A DNA stretch of 64,000 nt from Microdochium bolleyi (GCA_001566295.1 KQ964246.1:3038001-3102000); one strand, 5' to 3'. Counted from the first letter of the stretch, positions 24,050-34,796 are shown. Notes: generated by a model not told the origin, from the sequence alone. Program-made: numbers and translations.

Positions 24050-25788
24050 TCAATCCTCGTCCATCGATTCGGCACCATCCTTGTCGTCGCCGCCGTCACT
24101 GTCTTCGTCATCGTCCGAGGCATCGCTCGCGACACCCACGACTCTCTCGCGGATGTCCTCACTGCCTCCGTTGTCGGCCATCTTGTGTGCAAAAGCCTTG
24201 CGCACGCCGCCATTGGTGCTAGTGTCCCAAACGTGCATGGTGCCCTTGCTGCCGGCAACGGCAAGACGGAAGGCAACCTCCGGGTCAGGCGCAAAGGACG
24301 CCGAAAAGATCTTGCCGACGTCCAGATTCCTTGAGACCACGATCTGCGGGCCAGTGGGCATGATGTTCCACAGCTTGACCGTCTTGTCGGTCGAACCTGT
24401 CGCCATGAAGCCAGGGATGTGCGCGTTGATATCGAATGCCGACAGCGACTCGTCGTGAGCCTGCAATGTCCACACGGCTTTGGTGGCCGCGGGTGTCGCC
24501 GGCGCATTGCGGATGTCGTGGTAGTGGATGATGCCGTTCTCGGTGGAAACGTAGAAGAAGTTGGGGTTGTGGGGGTCCCACCGGACGTTCTCGACGTCGC
24601 TCTCGACTCCCCATCGTGAAGGCTTGGCGTCGGGCGCGCGCATGTCCGCGGCCACTATCGTCCGGTCGTAGCTGCCGCTGAGAAGCACTGTGGATTCGAC
24701 CGCGTGCCACGCCAGCGAGCAGACCTTGTCTGTGTGGTAGGAGTAGGACTTGGCGCAGGAGGTTGTGTTGAGATCCCATAGCTTAACTGTCTTGTCGGCT
24801 GAGGCTGAGGCGAGCAGGTTCCGGTGCTTGCGGTTCGCGGCTAGTGAGAGCACGGCGTCGACGTGGTAGCTGTCGTTGGCCTTCTTGGACTTCTTCTTCT
24901 TCTTTTTCTTGGCGTCGTCCTGCGCATTGCCACCCTGGCCGAGCACGGCGTTGGGGTACATGCAGTCCACTGTGTCCAAGTCCCAGACCTCGATGTCCGG
25001 ATCCATTGTGCCTATCGCCACGAAGTTGGCGTTTGCATCTTTGTCGGCGTTCGGCTTGCCGACAGCAAGATCGAGCCACTCGACGCAAAGCGGAATCGCT
25101 GGAAGCATGATATCGTGGTGCACATAGAGGTTGTCAGCTTCGTCTTCGTAGACGTACACTTCGAGGTGAGCCAACTCATCCTCGACCTTCGCGGCCAGGA
25201 GGAGGTTGTCGGTCGCCAGGATCTGAAGCTCCTCGCGATCTTCGTCGTCATCATCCTCGCCGTCGGGTATCGTAATGTAGGGGTCCTCCTTGTTGGAATC
25301 GTAATATGTCAGAGACTTGATGTTGCCGAACATGTCCATGCTCCGGCCCTGCGCCTCGTCTTCATCATCATCGTAGTGCTCGAGGTCGTACTTCTTCAGA
25401 TCGTCGTCGTCGATATCGACTCTATAATGTCGTTAGCACAAAGACAAAGGTCTAACATGGCGCAACCACGCGGGTGGGCCATGACCTACTCCTCGTCCAT
25501 CTCGTCGTCTTTGGAGGGAGCATTGCCAGCTCCGGACGCAGCTTTCGACTCGAGCTTTGTCTCAGCCGCAGCTGGTTTCTCTTCGCCATCGCTCTCATCA
25601 TCCTCATCTTCCTTGCCTGTGCCCTCCTTCTTCTGAGCTTCTTCCAGGTCCTCGTTTGCATCGTCAAGCTGGAGTTTCGCTAAGCTTGCGATCCGCTCGA
25701 ACTCCTCCTCGTCGAAGTCGTACTTTTGCGGAAAGGGTGCTGCGAAGCCTCGCGGCACCCACGCAGCGGTGGTGATCATGGAAGCCAT
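24050..25788 (-). CDS. PWP1: PWP1-type WD40 ribosome-biogenesis protein
   Basis: PWP1 is a nucleolar/chromatin WD-repeat protein needed for rRNA synthesis and 60S ribosome assembly. Exons are 25490-25788 and 24050-25421, giving 556 aa. The intron uses a GTAGGT donor, a GCTAAC branch and a TTATAG acceptor. The start MASMITTAAWVPRG matches the family, and the next block is FDEEEFERIASLAKLQL. Acidic stretches flank the N-terminal region. WD repeats run from roughly residue 180 to 500, with clear units ending in VKLWDLN and VKLWNIM and the family-typical LSGSYDRTI. A Lys-rich insertion (about nine Lys) lies between the first repeats. The C-terminus is an acidic Asp/Glu tail. It is transcribed divergently from PRP16 with 418 bp between the start codons. 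Confidence 0.95.
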
Positions 25789-26206
25789 GGTGTCAGGGCG
25801 GCGGCAACTGGCGGTACTGTTTCCTAACTGTTCTTGTGAATGAGAGGCTACCGTGCTGCAAGCTTCCGTCACAGCGAAGACCCCTCCGCTGCGCAGCCAA
25901 AAATTAAAACATTTCAGAATTTCAGCGGGGCTTATCTTATCAGCCACCAGGGTCGCGCGACTTGGCGCGACAAGAAGTTGGGGAAGGAATACCTGCTGGA
26001 TCCACCGAAACCGCTACTCAGGAAGCAGTACCTTGAGATGCAGGGCAAGTACCGCGAATCATCTGGGTGACGCTGTTGTTTTGTTACATCTGTACCCTGG
26101 TTCCTAGCTCGACACCTTTCCGAGGCTCGCCAGATCCAACTTCAACGCTCTCGTTCCTGACCTCAGCCTTCATCACGCGTCCGTAGCACTTGCATATCGT
26201 CACAGT
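25789..26206. promoter_or_regulatory. Compact bidirectional promoter PWP1/PRP16
   Basis: A 418-bp head-to-head spacer separates two RNA-processing genes. It contains a 76-codon ATG frame on the plus strand (25840-26070) that could be an upstream ORF in the PRP16 leader or chance. No TATA box is obvious. Confidence 0.5.
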
Positions 26207-29131
26207 ATGGACCGGGACGATCGGGCGTTCAGCCCCAAACGTCGTAGAATCGACTTTAATCCCTTGCGCTCCGACGATCGCTACTCATCACTACCAAGTC
26301 GAAGCCAGACATCCCGCGCACCGCGTGCGCCTCCGACAGAATCAAAGCCACCGCCCGCGGAAACTGAGGAAGAAGAGGCTGCTCTTGATCGGGATTGGTA
26401 TCTTGGGGATGAGACCGGACATGTCTTTGGGGACGAGGCACACAACCCCTTCGGCGAATACGACTCTTCATGGGTTGAGCAGCAGCAGCGGGATGCGGCG
26501 CAGGTGGAGAAAAAGGCCGGACGGCAGCTAAATGCGCGTCAGCTCCAAAGACAAAAGGACAACGATGCGTGGGAGACGAACCGCATGTTGACCTCTGGCG
26601 TGGCCCAGCGGAGGAACATGGACGACGACTTTGACGAAGACAATGAAGGGACACGAGTGCACCTCTTAATTCACGATCTGAAACCCCCATTTCTCGACGG
26701 ACGCACGGTGTTCACGAAACAACTGGAGCCCGTGCCTGCTGTGAAGGACTCCCAGAGCGACATGGCCGTGTTCAGCAGAAAGGGCAGCAAAGTGGTCAAG
26801 GAGAGAAGGCAGCAACGCGAGCGCCAGCGTCAGGCTCAAGAGGCCACCAACATGGCTGGCACAGCACTTGGCAATCTCATGGGTGTCAAAGAGGATGAAG
26901 GCGATAGCGCTCTTCCCATTGCGACAGAAGGTGATGCACCCAGGTCGGGCGCGAACAAGTTCAGCGACCATATGAACAAGAAAAGCGAAGGAGCCAGCAA
27001 CTTCAGTCAGACCAAGACGCTCAGAGAACAGCGCGAGTTCCTGCCTGCATTTGCAGTGCGTGAGGATCTTCTTCGTGTCATCAGAGACAACCAGGTCGTC
27101 ATTGTGGTCGGCGAGACTGGCTCCGGCAAAACAACTCAGCTGACCCAGTTCCTGTACGAGGATGGCTATGGTAACCAAGGCATGATCGGGTGCACACAGC
27201 CGCGAAGAGTAGCTGCCATGAGTGTTGCCAAACGTGTCGCCGAAGAGATGGAAGTCAAGCTCGGCAGCACCGTCGGTTATGCCATCCGCTTTGAGGACTG
27301 CACGAGTAAAGAGACAGTCATTAAATACATGACGGACGGCGTCTTGCTTCGAGAGTCCCTGAACGAGGGCGACCTTGACCGATACTCTTGCGTCATCATG
27401 GACGAGGCCCACGAGCGTGCCCTCAACACTGATGTGCTTATGGGTCTATTCGTCAAGATCCTCCAGCGCCGACGAGATCTGAAGCTCATTGTCACTTCCG
27501 CAACCATGAACTCCAAAAGATTCTCAGAGTTCTTCGGTGGGGCACCAGAGTTCTTCATTCCTGGTCGAACGTTCCCAGTAGACATCATGTTCCACCGCTC
27601 GCCCGTGGAAGATTATGTGGACCAGGCGGTCCAACAGGTCCTATCCATCCACGTTTCCATGGGTGCCGGCGATATACTCGTCTTCATGACAGGTCAAGAA
27701 GATATCGAGTGTACTTGTGAGCTGGTCCAGGAACGCCTAGCTGCGCTGAACGACCCGCCGCCACTCAGTGTCCTTCCGATCTACAGTCAGATGCCAGCTG
27801 ATCTGCAGTCCAAGATTTTCGACCGAGCAGCGCCCGGAGTTCGCAAGTGTATTGTGGCCACCAACATCGCAGAAACAAGTCTGACCGTCGACGGCATCAT
27901 GTACGTCGTCGATGCGGGCTACTCGAAACTCAAGGTCTACAATCCACGTATGGGTATGGACACGCTGCAGGTCACGCCAATATCGCAAGCCAACGCTGGC
28001 CAAAGAGCTGGCCGTGCTGGCCGCACAGGTCCCGGAAAGGCGTTCCGTCTGTTCACAGAAAAAGCCTACAAAGATGACCTTTATATCGCCACCATCCCCG
28101 AGATCCAGCGGACCAACCTGAGCAATACAGTACTTTTGCTGAAGTCCCTTGGAGTGCGAGATCTGCTCGATTTCCATTTTATGGACCCCCCGCCGCAAGA
28201 CACCATTACCACTTCTTTGTTCGATCTCTGGGCTCTAGGTGCGCTCGACAACCTTGGAGAGCTCACCGATCTCGGTTCGAAGATGAACGCTTTTCCTATG
28301 GATCCATCCCTCGCAAAACTTCTGATCATGTCAGAAGAGTATGGATGCAGTGAAGAGATGGTCACCATTGTGTCTATGCTGTCAGTACCAAACGTGTTCT
28401 ACCGCCCGAAAGAGAGACAGGAAGAATCCGATGCGGCTCGAGAGAAGTTCTTTGTGCCCGAGTCCGATCATCTGACCTACCTCCACGTCTACTCCCAATG
28501 GAAGGTCAATGGCTACTCTGATGGATGGTGCATCCGCCATTTCCTCCATGCCAAGTCACTTCGCAGGGCGAAGGAGATCCGCGATCAGCTTCTTGACATT
28601 ATGAAGATGCAGAAGATGGAGATGGTCAGCTGCGGCACTGACTGGGACATCATCCGCAAATGTATCTGCTCAGGATACTACCACCAAGCAGCTAAAGTCA
28701 AAGGCATCGGCGAGTACATCAACCTCCGGACATCGGTCACTGTGCAGCTACATCCGACCTCCGCGCTGTACGGGCTCGGGTTTCTGCCCGACTACGTGAT
28801 CTACCACGAGCTGATCTTGACGTCGAAGGAGTACATGTCCACTGTTACCGCGGTAGACCCGCACTGGCTCGCCGAGCTCGGAGGTGTCTTCTACTCCGTC
28901 AAGGAGAAGGGCTATTCAGCCCGCGAGAAGCGCGTCACGGAGACCGAGTTTAACAGGAAGATGGAGATTGAGGCGCAGATGGCTGAGGACAAGCGGCGGC
29001 ACGAGGAGAAGCTTAAAGCGGACGAGGAGCGGACTGTGAAGAAGAAAGTTGTCGTAGACAAGGCGAAGAAGATTGTCACAAGCGGCGCAGTGAAGAAACC
29101 AGTCGTGAAGAGGAAGGGCAGAGGGTTTTAA
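26207..29131 (+). CDS. PRP16: Pre-mRNA-splicing DEAH-box ATPase Prp16
   Basis: Prp16 (human DHX38) remodels the spliceosome after the first transesterification step, in the nucleus. It is a single exon of 974 aa. The N-terminal 250 residues are charged and disordered but contain the Prp16-specific signature VHLLIHDLKPPFLDGRTVF. Helicase motifs are in order: Walker A GETGSGKTT (302-310), TQPRRVAA, DEAH (399-402), SAT (431-433), the TNIAETSLT block, and QRAGRAGRTGPG. Winged-helix, ratchet and OB domains follow, with the late block around TALYGLG-like (read PTSALYGLGFLPDYV). The C-terminus is Lys-rich. Length fits the family. The ATG at 26207 gives MDRDDRAFSPKRRR. The next gene but one downstream is also a splicing factor. 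Confidence 0.96.
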   Translation: MDRDDRAFSPKRRRIDFNPLRSDDRYSSLPSRSQTSRAPRAPPTESKPPPAETEEEEAALDRDWYLGDETGHVFGDEAHNPFGEYDSSWVEQQQRDAAQVEKKAGRQLNARQLQRQKDNDAWETNRMLTSGVAQRRNMDDDFDEDNEGTRVHLLIHDLKPPFLDGRTVFTKQLEPVPAVKDSQSDMAVFSRKGSKVVKERRQQRERQRQAQEATNMAGTALGNLMGVKEDEGDSALPIATEGDAPRSGANKFSDHMNKKSEGASNFSQTKTLREQREFLPAFAVREDLLRVIRDNQVVIVVGETGSGKTTQLTQFLYEDGYGNQGMIGCTQPRRVAAMSVAKRVAEEMEVKLGSTVGYAIRFEDCTSKETVIKYMTDGVLLRESLNEGDLDRYSCVIMDEAHERALNTDVLMGLFVKILQRRRDLKLIVTSATMNSKRFSEFFGGAPEFFIPGRTFPVDIMFHRSPVEDYVDQAVQQVLSIHVSMGAGDILVFMTGQEDIECTCELVQERLAALNDPPPLSVLPIYSQMPADLQSKIFDRAAPGVRKCIVATNIAETSLTVDGIMYVVDAGYSKLKVYNPRMGMDTLQVTPISQANAGQRAGRAGRTGPGKAFRLFTEKAYKDDLYIATIPEIQRTNLSNTVLLLKSLGVRDLLDFHFMDPPPQDTITTSLFDLWALGALDNLGELTDLGSKMNAFPMDPSLAKLLIMSEEYGCSEEMVTIVSMLSVPNVFYRPKERQEESDAAREKFFVPESDHLTYLHVYSQWKVNGYSDGWCIRHFLHAKSLRRAKEIRDQLLDIMKMQKMEMVSCGTDWDIIRKCICSGYYHQAAKVKGIGEYINLRTSVTVQLHPTSALYGLGFLPDYVIYHELILTSKEYMSTVTAVDPHWLAELGGVFYSVKEKGYSAREKRVTETEFNRKMEIEAQMAEDKRRHEEKLKADEERTVKKKVVVDKAKKIVTSGAVKKPVVKRKGRGF

Positions 29132-29291
29132 AACAGTCATGGTATTAGCGAATTGCTTGTCTTTGAGTACTTTGAGTGTTTGATGAATCAGTGACGAGCA
29201 CTCTGGTTAACCATTTTGAGATAGCGAGCAATTTTTCTGTGCTTGCTATCGCACCCTCTGTGATGGTGTGCGAACAGTCTCCCGAGAATGC

Positions 29292-29819
29292 TTACCGCCG
29301 CACGTCGAAACCCGACTCGCCCTCCTTCACATCGAGCGGGGTCTGGTCGAGCTGCACAACATGCGCATGGGACGGGCCGTTGTCGAGCTCCTTCATGAAT
29401 TGCTTAAGAGCATCCTGAGAGCCCTGGGCCTCCCCTTCGACCTATACAACATGTCAGCTCGGCGCCAAGTATATGCTTCCACCATCACGGCCGTCTGGTT
29501 GTGAGAGGCCAAGTGCTTAAGGTTGCTCACTTTTCCAGCTTCTGTGTTTCGGCACCAGCCTGTAACGCCGAGCTCGGTGGCCTTCTTGGCTGCGAAGTTG
29601 CGGTAGTTCACGCCTAGTTGCTCGTTTCAGTTCCATGTTCCACAAGCAGTTGGGACGAGTGCTAGATTGTTGTGGACGTTGGTAGAGTGAGCTGACCTTG
29701 AACCCGGCCGTGGGCGAGGAAAGACAGCTGCGGATAGTGATTAGCCGATCTACTGCATCGAAATGAGGTGATCAGGGCTTCTTGCGATCTCGAGCCGTTT
29801 CACATACCCTTTGTGACAT
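29292..29819 (-). CDS. Acylphosphatase, four exons
   Basis: The enzyme hydrolyses carboxyl-phosphate bonds of acylphosphates in the cytosol. The gene was assembled by eye from four exons: 29808-29819, 29697-29727, 29531-29613 and 29292-29441. Introns have donors GTATGT, GTCAGC and GTGAGC and acceptors CCGCAG, AACTAG and GTATAG; intron 1 has a GCTAATC branch. The product is 91 aa, within the usual 90-100. The N-terminus MSQRLSFLAHGRVQGVNYR carries the phosphate-binding loop with catalytic Arg19. VTGWCRNTEAGKVEGEAQG carries catalytic Asn37. The C-terminal half has the typical FMKELDNGPSHAHV segment. Phases match at every junction. Exon 1 is only 12 nt (Met-Ser-Gln-Arg), which is why simple ORF finding misses the gene. 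It is convergent with PRP16, with 160 bp between stops, and divergent from the Hep59 gene. Confidence 0.93.
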
Positions 29820-30271
29820 TTTGGGCTGACGAATCAATTCACTGAAATAGGGCGTCTTTGATTCGGAGGGCATGCAACTGACCGGTGCAGATATCAAAGA
29901 CTTACATAGTGGTAGCTTCGCGCATTTCCAGCATTTGACGTCAGTGCTCTGCATGCGTTTCTGCCCCACAACCGCGGATGCGCTAGCGGCGGCCCATCGC
30001 AGGCAGGCGAGGCAGGGGCTTTCCTTCCCGTGTTCGCAGCGTTGCCAGAGTGGTTCCAGCAGATTTCACCCGGCCTCCCTCACTCTTTGGACAAACCACC
30101 CGCCGTCGACTTCGCCGAGACGCTGTGCGGATCCAGCTCGCGCCACCTTCACATCGATAATGACGGGATAAGACGAAGCCTCAACCCGCGGCGCATACAC
30201 TCCTCGCGACTCCAAACTTTGCCGAAAGCCGCCAAGTAGCCACCACAGCAGTCATCTGCAACGTTAGCACG
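29820..30271. promoter_or_regulatory. Divergent promoter acylphosphatase/Hep59
   Basis: This 452-bp head-to-head region contains no supported gene. Short frames on both strands lack motifs. Confidence 0.45.
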
Positions 30272-31543
30272 ATGGATGCGACAGAGCCCGCGGCCGATGC
30301 GCCAGTCCAGCCGCAAGTCGTGTTTCGAGGCAAGAAGCGGAAGGCCTACCGCCAGCGCGCTGATGCTGCTGAAGCGACAACTCGTGAGGCGACAAGTATT
30401 CCGCCTCAAGACGCAGCGACGAATGAGAGCGCAATTGGGACCCCAGAACCGACAGAGGCAGGGAACGGAGAACATAAACCAGAAGAGCCAGAGCTTTCAG
30501 TGGCGGAGCTGCTGCGACGGAGGAATGCGCGCAAGGCACGGCTAGGCGGCGTCACGTTCGGCAGCGATGCGACCTCCCGAGGCGACGAAAGCCCAGATCT
30601 CATAGGCGACGAGCTGAGTCTGATGATCCGGGAGGAGGAGAACAAGATGCAGGACGCGACCTCGGCGGCCAACGGGCGCTTCGTCCACCAGACTGGTCTC
30701 GCGAAAGAGGTGGCCGACAGGCACATGTAAGTATCCCAGCCTCCGGTATGCCCTGTCTTGACGTTTTGCTGATGTAGCAAGGACGGAATTTATAGAAGCG
30801 GAGTTGGCGAAGCGGTACATCTCATCGCAGCCCAAGTCTGCCACCAGCTCGGCTGGCGCATCGGTTGATGGCACCAGGGCCGCGGGTGCAACAGTACAAG
30901 CCCCGGTGAATCCTGCGAAACAGGACAAGCACACTTCCCTACATGGCAAGATCAGCGAGGTCGACCTAGGCGACGAGGTTCGCGCGCGCAACGAGGCAAT
31001 GACTGAACGCGCGCGCCGTTTAGCCGCAGGCGAAAGCCTGGAAGACCTGCAGGGAGGCGGCCCAGCTAAGAAGATCAGACTTGGGCGCGATGGAAAACCG
31101 TGGCGGCCGAGAAATCGGCGGGATAGCGATGCCATTGCGCGAGATCAGCTTGTGGAAGAGCTTATGCGTGAGAACAGAGGTATGTCACCCGAATCCGAGG
31201 TACCGAGCAACAGCGCGCATCCTGGACCTTGCCGCTAACCTGATCTCCAGTGGACATTTTCGAGAAACCCGCCTCCGCGGAAGCACAGCACGCGAACAAC
31301 GACGACGACGAGCTTGGAGCAGACGAACGCATTGCGGAGGAGTTCAAGCGCGACTTCCTGGAAGCCATGTCTCAACGTCGGCAGGCCCGGAAGAGGACTG
31401 TGCCAACCAACGCGCCACGGCCTGGGCCGAAGAAGCCAGACGGAGAGGTGCTCAAAGGACCCAAGCTCGGTGGCAGTCGCAACGCAAGAGCTGCGATGCG
31501 GGATATCCTACTTAAGCAGCAGGAGGCCGCGAAGAAGGGCTAG
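30272..31543 (+). CDS. Hep59/Tls1-family spliceosomal protein
   Basis: The family (human C9orf78, fission yeast Tls1; Pfam Hep_59) associates with late spliceosomes and influences splicing of specific transcripts. Exons are 30272-30726, 30782-31179 and 31251-31543, giving 381 aa. Intron 1 is 55 nt (GTAAGT...GCAAG) and intron 2 is 71 nt (GTATGT, GCTAAC, CTCCAG). Family landmarks are FRGKKRKAYRQR near the N-terminus, the ELSVAELLRRRNARK helix, and the signature RFVHQTGLAKEVADRHM continuing across intron 1 into TEFIEAELAKR. The spliced frame is continuous at both junctions. The C-terminus is Arg/Lys-rich. Genes for Prp16 and a REX1-type nuclease flank it within 5 kb. Confidence 0.92.
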
Positions 31544-32297
31544 ACCCGCTGGCGTTGTTGCAGTTGTTGCTCGCCCTTGCAAGCAGCACCTTCGTAATTT
31601 TGCCACAACCTCCCGGCTCAAGGCACGGCGCAGCTATTGTATATATACACGTCCTCAATGTCTGCGAAGCATGATCCTGAAACGCGAAGTGGAATATTGA
31701 AGTCTCAAGCAATGAAATCGATGTCTTGATGCAACCCACGACGAATGTTGTGCAATGCCTATGCCCGGCCGTTGTAGTGTTGTTCGATGGTGATCTGCAG
31801 CACGTGCTAACTGCGCCATTGCGGACATCAGATGGCAGCCGGAGCGCGACGCCTTTCTTGGCTGCGGGCAGGGCCAGAGGGTCGCACTAAAGCTCCCTGG
31901 GCGAGTCTGGGGCACCCCCCGGCAGCCGCGAGCTAGTGAAAATTGGGACAAAAAAGGTCGATAAGATCTTGTCGCAAACCTGGAAACCCCCAACTTTTCG
32001 GCAAAGAGCAGCACTGGTCCGGACTTGAGACCATACGCCAACGACACCCTGAGGCCAGCAGCCATCGTATACACGTCCCAAGCCGATTGAAATCTACATT
32101 CAATAGTTTGCGCTTGGCCACCCACAACCAGCCGACACACAGCTTCTGGCGATCGACTTCACAGGTCTTGCGGCAAGCAACTTCGCCACCACTCGTTGCA
32201 ACCACGACTGTCTGCGAACAAAGATCTCTTGCGCTCGAACTTCTTTTCCTTCTCCGCGCGTCGGCCATGTGCCACGCCTGCGGACGCGACCTCAACC
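31544..32297. other. Intergenic with 5' leader of the REX1-type gene
   Basis: This is a 754-bp spacer. From about 31990 it is rich in short pyrimidine tracts and CA motifs typical of a fungal 5' leader. The downstream reading frame extends in frame to 32196 without an ATG, so the first ATG at 32298 is used. No other gene is seen. Confidence 0.45.
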
Positions 32298-34796
32298 ATG
32301 GACGATAATGCGCACCCTCCCCAGGACGATCCTCTGACGGACCAGGAGGCCCTCGCCGCCCTCATCAACAACGCCTCCGAGTCGGTCCTCGGCGAGATAC
32401 ACCAGAGTCTCGCGAACCTTGCCAACGCAGAGAACCCTCTCCACGCCGACTTTACACTCGCAGAGTTCGACGTCAACGACGTGTCTGGGCTGACCCACAG
32501 CCATCACGATGGCACTGGCATCGACCTCTCGGCACACGACCTGGTCGGTACTTTGCCTCCAGACTTGTCGGGGCATTTGAGCCACGACGCGCTTTCGCAT
32601 GGGCTCTCACATGATATGTCCAACGGGCTGTCGCACGACATGACCGCAGACCTAAAGTATGACTTACCGCAAGATCTTTCGCAGCACCTGATGGCACAGA
32701 TCCACGACCCTATTGTCACGGGAGACTTGCAGCCCACCATCCCCGCCGAGGCGCAACTGCCTAGACCAGATCTACTTGCATCCGATGCGCCCAAGGTAGA
32801 GCCTCCTCAGAACGAATCTTCGACTCCCAGCGATGCGAGCCTGAAGCGGTCAGCGCCCCACGACGAGGACGACGAGGGCTGGGAAACGGTCGACCGGCGG
32901 TCGAAAAAACCCAAGAAACCCAAGAAGATTCCGCCGAAGGACTCGTCAAACTACCCCTCGATCACGTTCAACTACAACGCGAAGCTGCAGTCCAAGATAG
33001 GGCTTGACCACTTGCGCAACCTCATTCTCTACATCTTCGCGGAAGGTGTCGCGCCACAGTGGGTGTCGATCTCACATCGCCCGCAGTTCCGCAAGCTCGT
33101 CGCCATCATGGTACCTGGCCTGGAAGAGGCTATGTTCAAGCAGGACGTCGACCTCTCGACTTACAACGACTTAGCTGCCAACGTGGGCCAATCTCGAGTG
33201 CTCACATCTCCCGACGACTACTACCCAAGATTGCTGAAGAAGGAGGAACTCCCTGAGATCCTCAAAGACTTTGCAGACATGTTCCCCCATCTCTGGCCAG
33301 TGAGGACACCAGGAAGCGAGAAGTTTGGTACCATGCGATCGCCCATGGGCACGATGCTCACAGCGCCTGCGGACCAATCTAAGGACGATAAGCGTACCAA
33401 GGGCCCACAACACGCAAAAGAACCAAGAGGATGGAAGGACGATCGGACACGGATCACCGAATTCCTGACCATGGCGGAGGATTTCCAGGCTAACGGCTAC
33501 GTGTTACATCCTGCCTGCCTGCCAGCCGACAGGAGACAAACCTTCCAGCCATTGCTGGGATGGGTTTACACTCGGGTCAACAACCTGGAAGATGGCGATG
33601 TGCCCGAAGAACACATCCAGCAAGGCAGTATTACAGCTGGCAGGACCGTCCTCGCGCTCGACTGCGAGATGTGCGTCACAGGACCGGAGGAGTACTCGCT
33701 CACCAGAATCAGTCTGGTGAACTGGGACGGCTCTGTCGTGATGGACGAGCTCGTTAAGCCGGACAAGCCCATCATCGACTATGTCACACGCTTCTCGGGC
33801 ATCACGGAAGAGATGCTTGCGCCAGTCACGACCACACTCGCAGACATCCAGACCAAGCTCCTTGATATATTACATCAACACACTATTTTAATAGGCCACT
33901 CTCTCGACTCGGATCTCAAGGCACTGAGACTGTCGCATCCGTTCGTCGTCGACACTGCCATCATATACCCGCACGCCAGGGGCCCGCCGTTGAAGAACAG
34001 TCTCAAGTTTCTGACCCAGCGATTCCTCAAGCGTGAGATCCAGAAGGGCGCCGCGGGCCACGACTCAATTGAGGACGCAAAGGCGTGCCTGGACCTGGTG
34101 CGGCAGAAGTGCGAAAAGGGCAAGTCCTGGGGCAACCACGAGTCACAGGGGGAGAACCTGTTCCGCAGGTTGCACCGCACGGGCAAGGCATACCGGGCAA
34201 ACGGCGGCGCCGACGCGACAGGCGGCAAGGCCATCGGCAAGACGAGCGCCATGGTCGACTGGGGCGACCCGATGAAGGGCGCGGGCGCAGCGTCCACGTT
34301 CCCGATAGGCTGCCAGTCGGACGAGGACGTCGTCAGCGGCATCAGCCGCGCGGTCCACGGCGACCCCGTGGCCGAGCGCATCCCCGCGGGCGGCGTCGAC
34401 TTTGTGTTCGCGCGCTTCCGCGAGCTCGAGGCTTACCAGGGGTGGTGGAACCGCAACCGCGACCTCGACGGCACGAGCTCCGCGCTGCAGCCGCCCGACC
34501 ACCTCGCCAGCAGCGGCATGACGCTCGAGACGTGCCTGCGCAACCTGGCCGAACGCATCAAGCGCGTGCACGACCTCCTCCCGCCGTGCACGGGCTTCAT
34601 CGTCTTCAGCGGCTCGGGCGACCCGCGCGAGATGAGCCGCCTGCAGGCCATGCAGGCCCAGTTCAAGAAGGAGTACAACACCCCCGGGAACAAGTGGGAC
34701 GAGCTGACAGTGAAATGGACGGACCGCGAGGATCAGGCGCTCAAGAAGGCCGTCGGGGTCGCGCGCAACGGCATCGGGTTCATCGGCGTGAAATAG
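32298..34796 (+). CDS. REX1: REX1/RNH70-type DEDDh RNA exonuclease
   Basis: Rex1 (Rnh70) is a nuclear 3'-5' exonuclease that trims 5S rRNA, tRNA and 5.8S rRNA precursors. It is a single exon of 832 aa; the ATG at 32298 has a strong context (CAACCATGG). Residues about 50-140 are rich in short repeats of the SHD/DLS type with regular Leu spacing. A basic region KKPKKPKKIPPK follows near 207-218. The exonuclease core starts with LALDCEMC (Asp455, Glu457). It continues with LTRISLVNWDGSVV, DYVTRFSGIT, the second acidic motif in LIGHSLDSDLKAL, and HDSIEDAKACLDLV with the DEDDh His and Asp. The C-terminal 250 residues contain a substrate-recognition extension as in other fungal homologs. The Rex1 branch is favoured over REX3/4 by length and the GPPLKNSLKFL block. 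Confidence 0.92.
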   Translation: MDDNAHPPQDDPLTDQEALAALINNASESVLGEIHQSLANLANAENPLHADFTLAEFDVNDVSGLTHSHHDGTGIDLSAHDLVGTLPPDLSGHLSHDALSHGLSHDMSNGLSHDMTADLKYDLPQDLSQHLMAQIHDPIVTGDLQPTIPAEAQLPRPDLLASDAPKVEPPQNESSTPSDASLKRSAPHDEDDEGWETVDRRSKKPKKPKKIPPKDSSNYPSITFNYNAKLQSKIGLDHLRNLILYIFAEGVAPQWVSISHRPQFRKLVAIMVPGLEEAMFKQDVDLSTYNDLAANVGQSRVLTSPDDYYPRLLKKEELPEILKDFADMFPHLWPVRTPGSEKFGTMRSPMGTMLTAPADQSKDDKRTKGPQHAKEPRGWKDDRTRITEFLTMAEDFQANGYVLHPACLPADRRQTFQPLLGWVYTRVNNLEDGDVPEEHIQQGSITAGRTVLALDCEMCVTGPEEYSLTRISLVNWDGSVVMDELVKPDKPIIDYVTRFSGITEEMLAPVTTTLADIQTKLLDILHQHTILIGHSLDSDLKALRLSHPFVVDTAIIYPHARGPPLKNSLKFLTQRFLKREIQKGAAGHDSIEDAKACLDLVRQKCEKGKSWGNHESQGENLFRRLHRTGKAYRANGGADATGGKAIGKTSAMVDWGDPMKGAGAASTFPIGCQSDEDVVSGISRAVHGDPVAERIPAGGVDFVFARFRELEAYQGWWNRNRDLDGTSSALQPPDHLASSGMTLETCLRNLAERIKRVHDLLPPCTGFIVFSGSGDPREMSRLQAMQAQFKKEYNTPGNKWDELTVKWTDREDQALKKAVGVARNGIGFIGVK

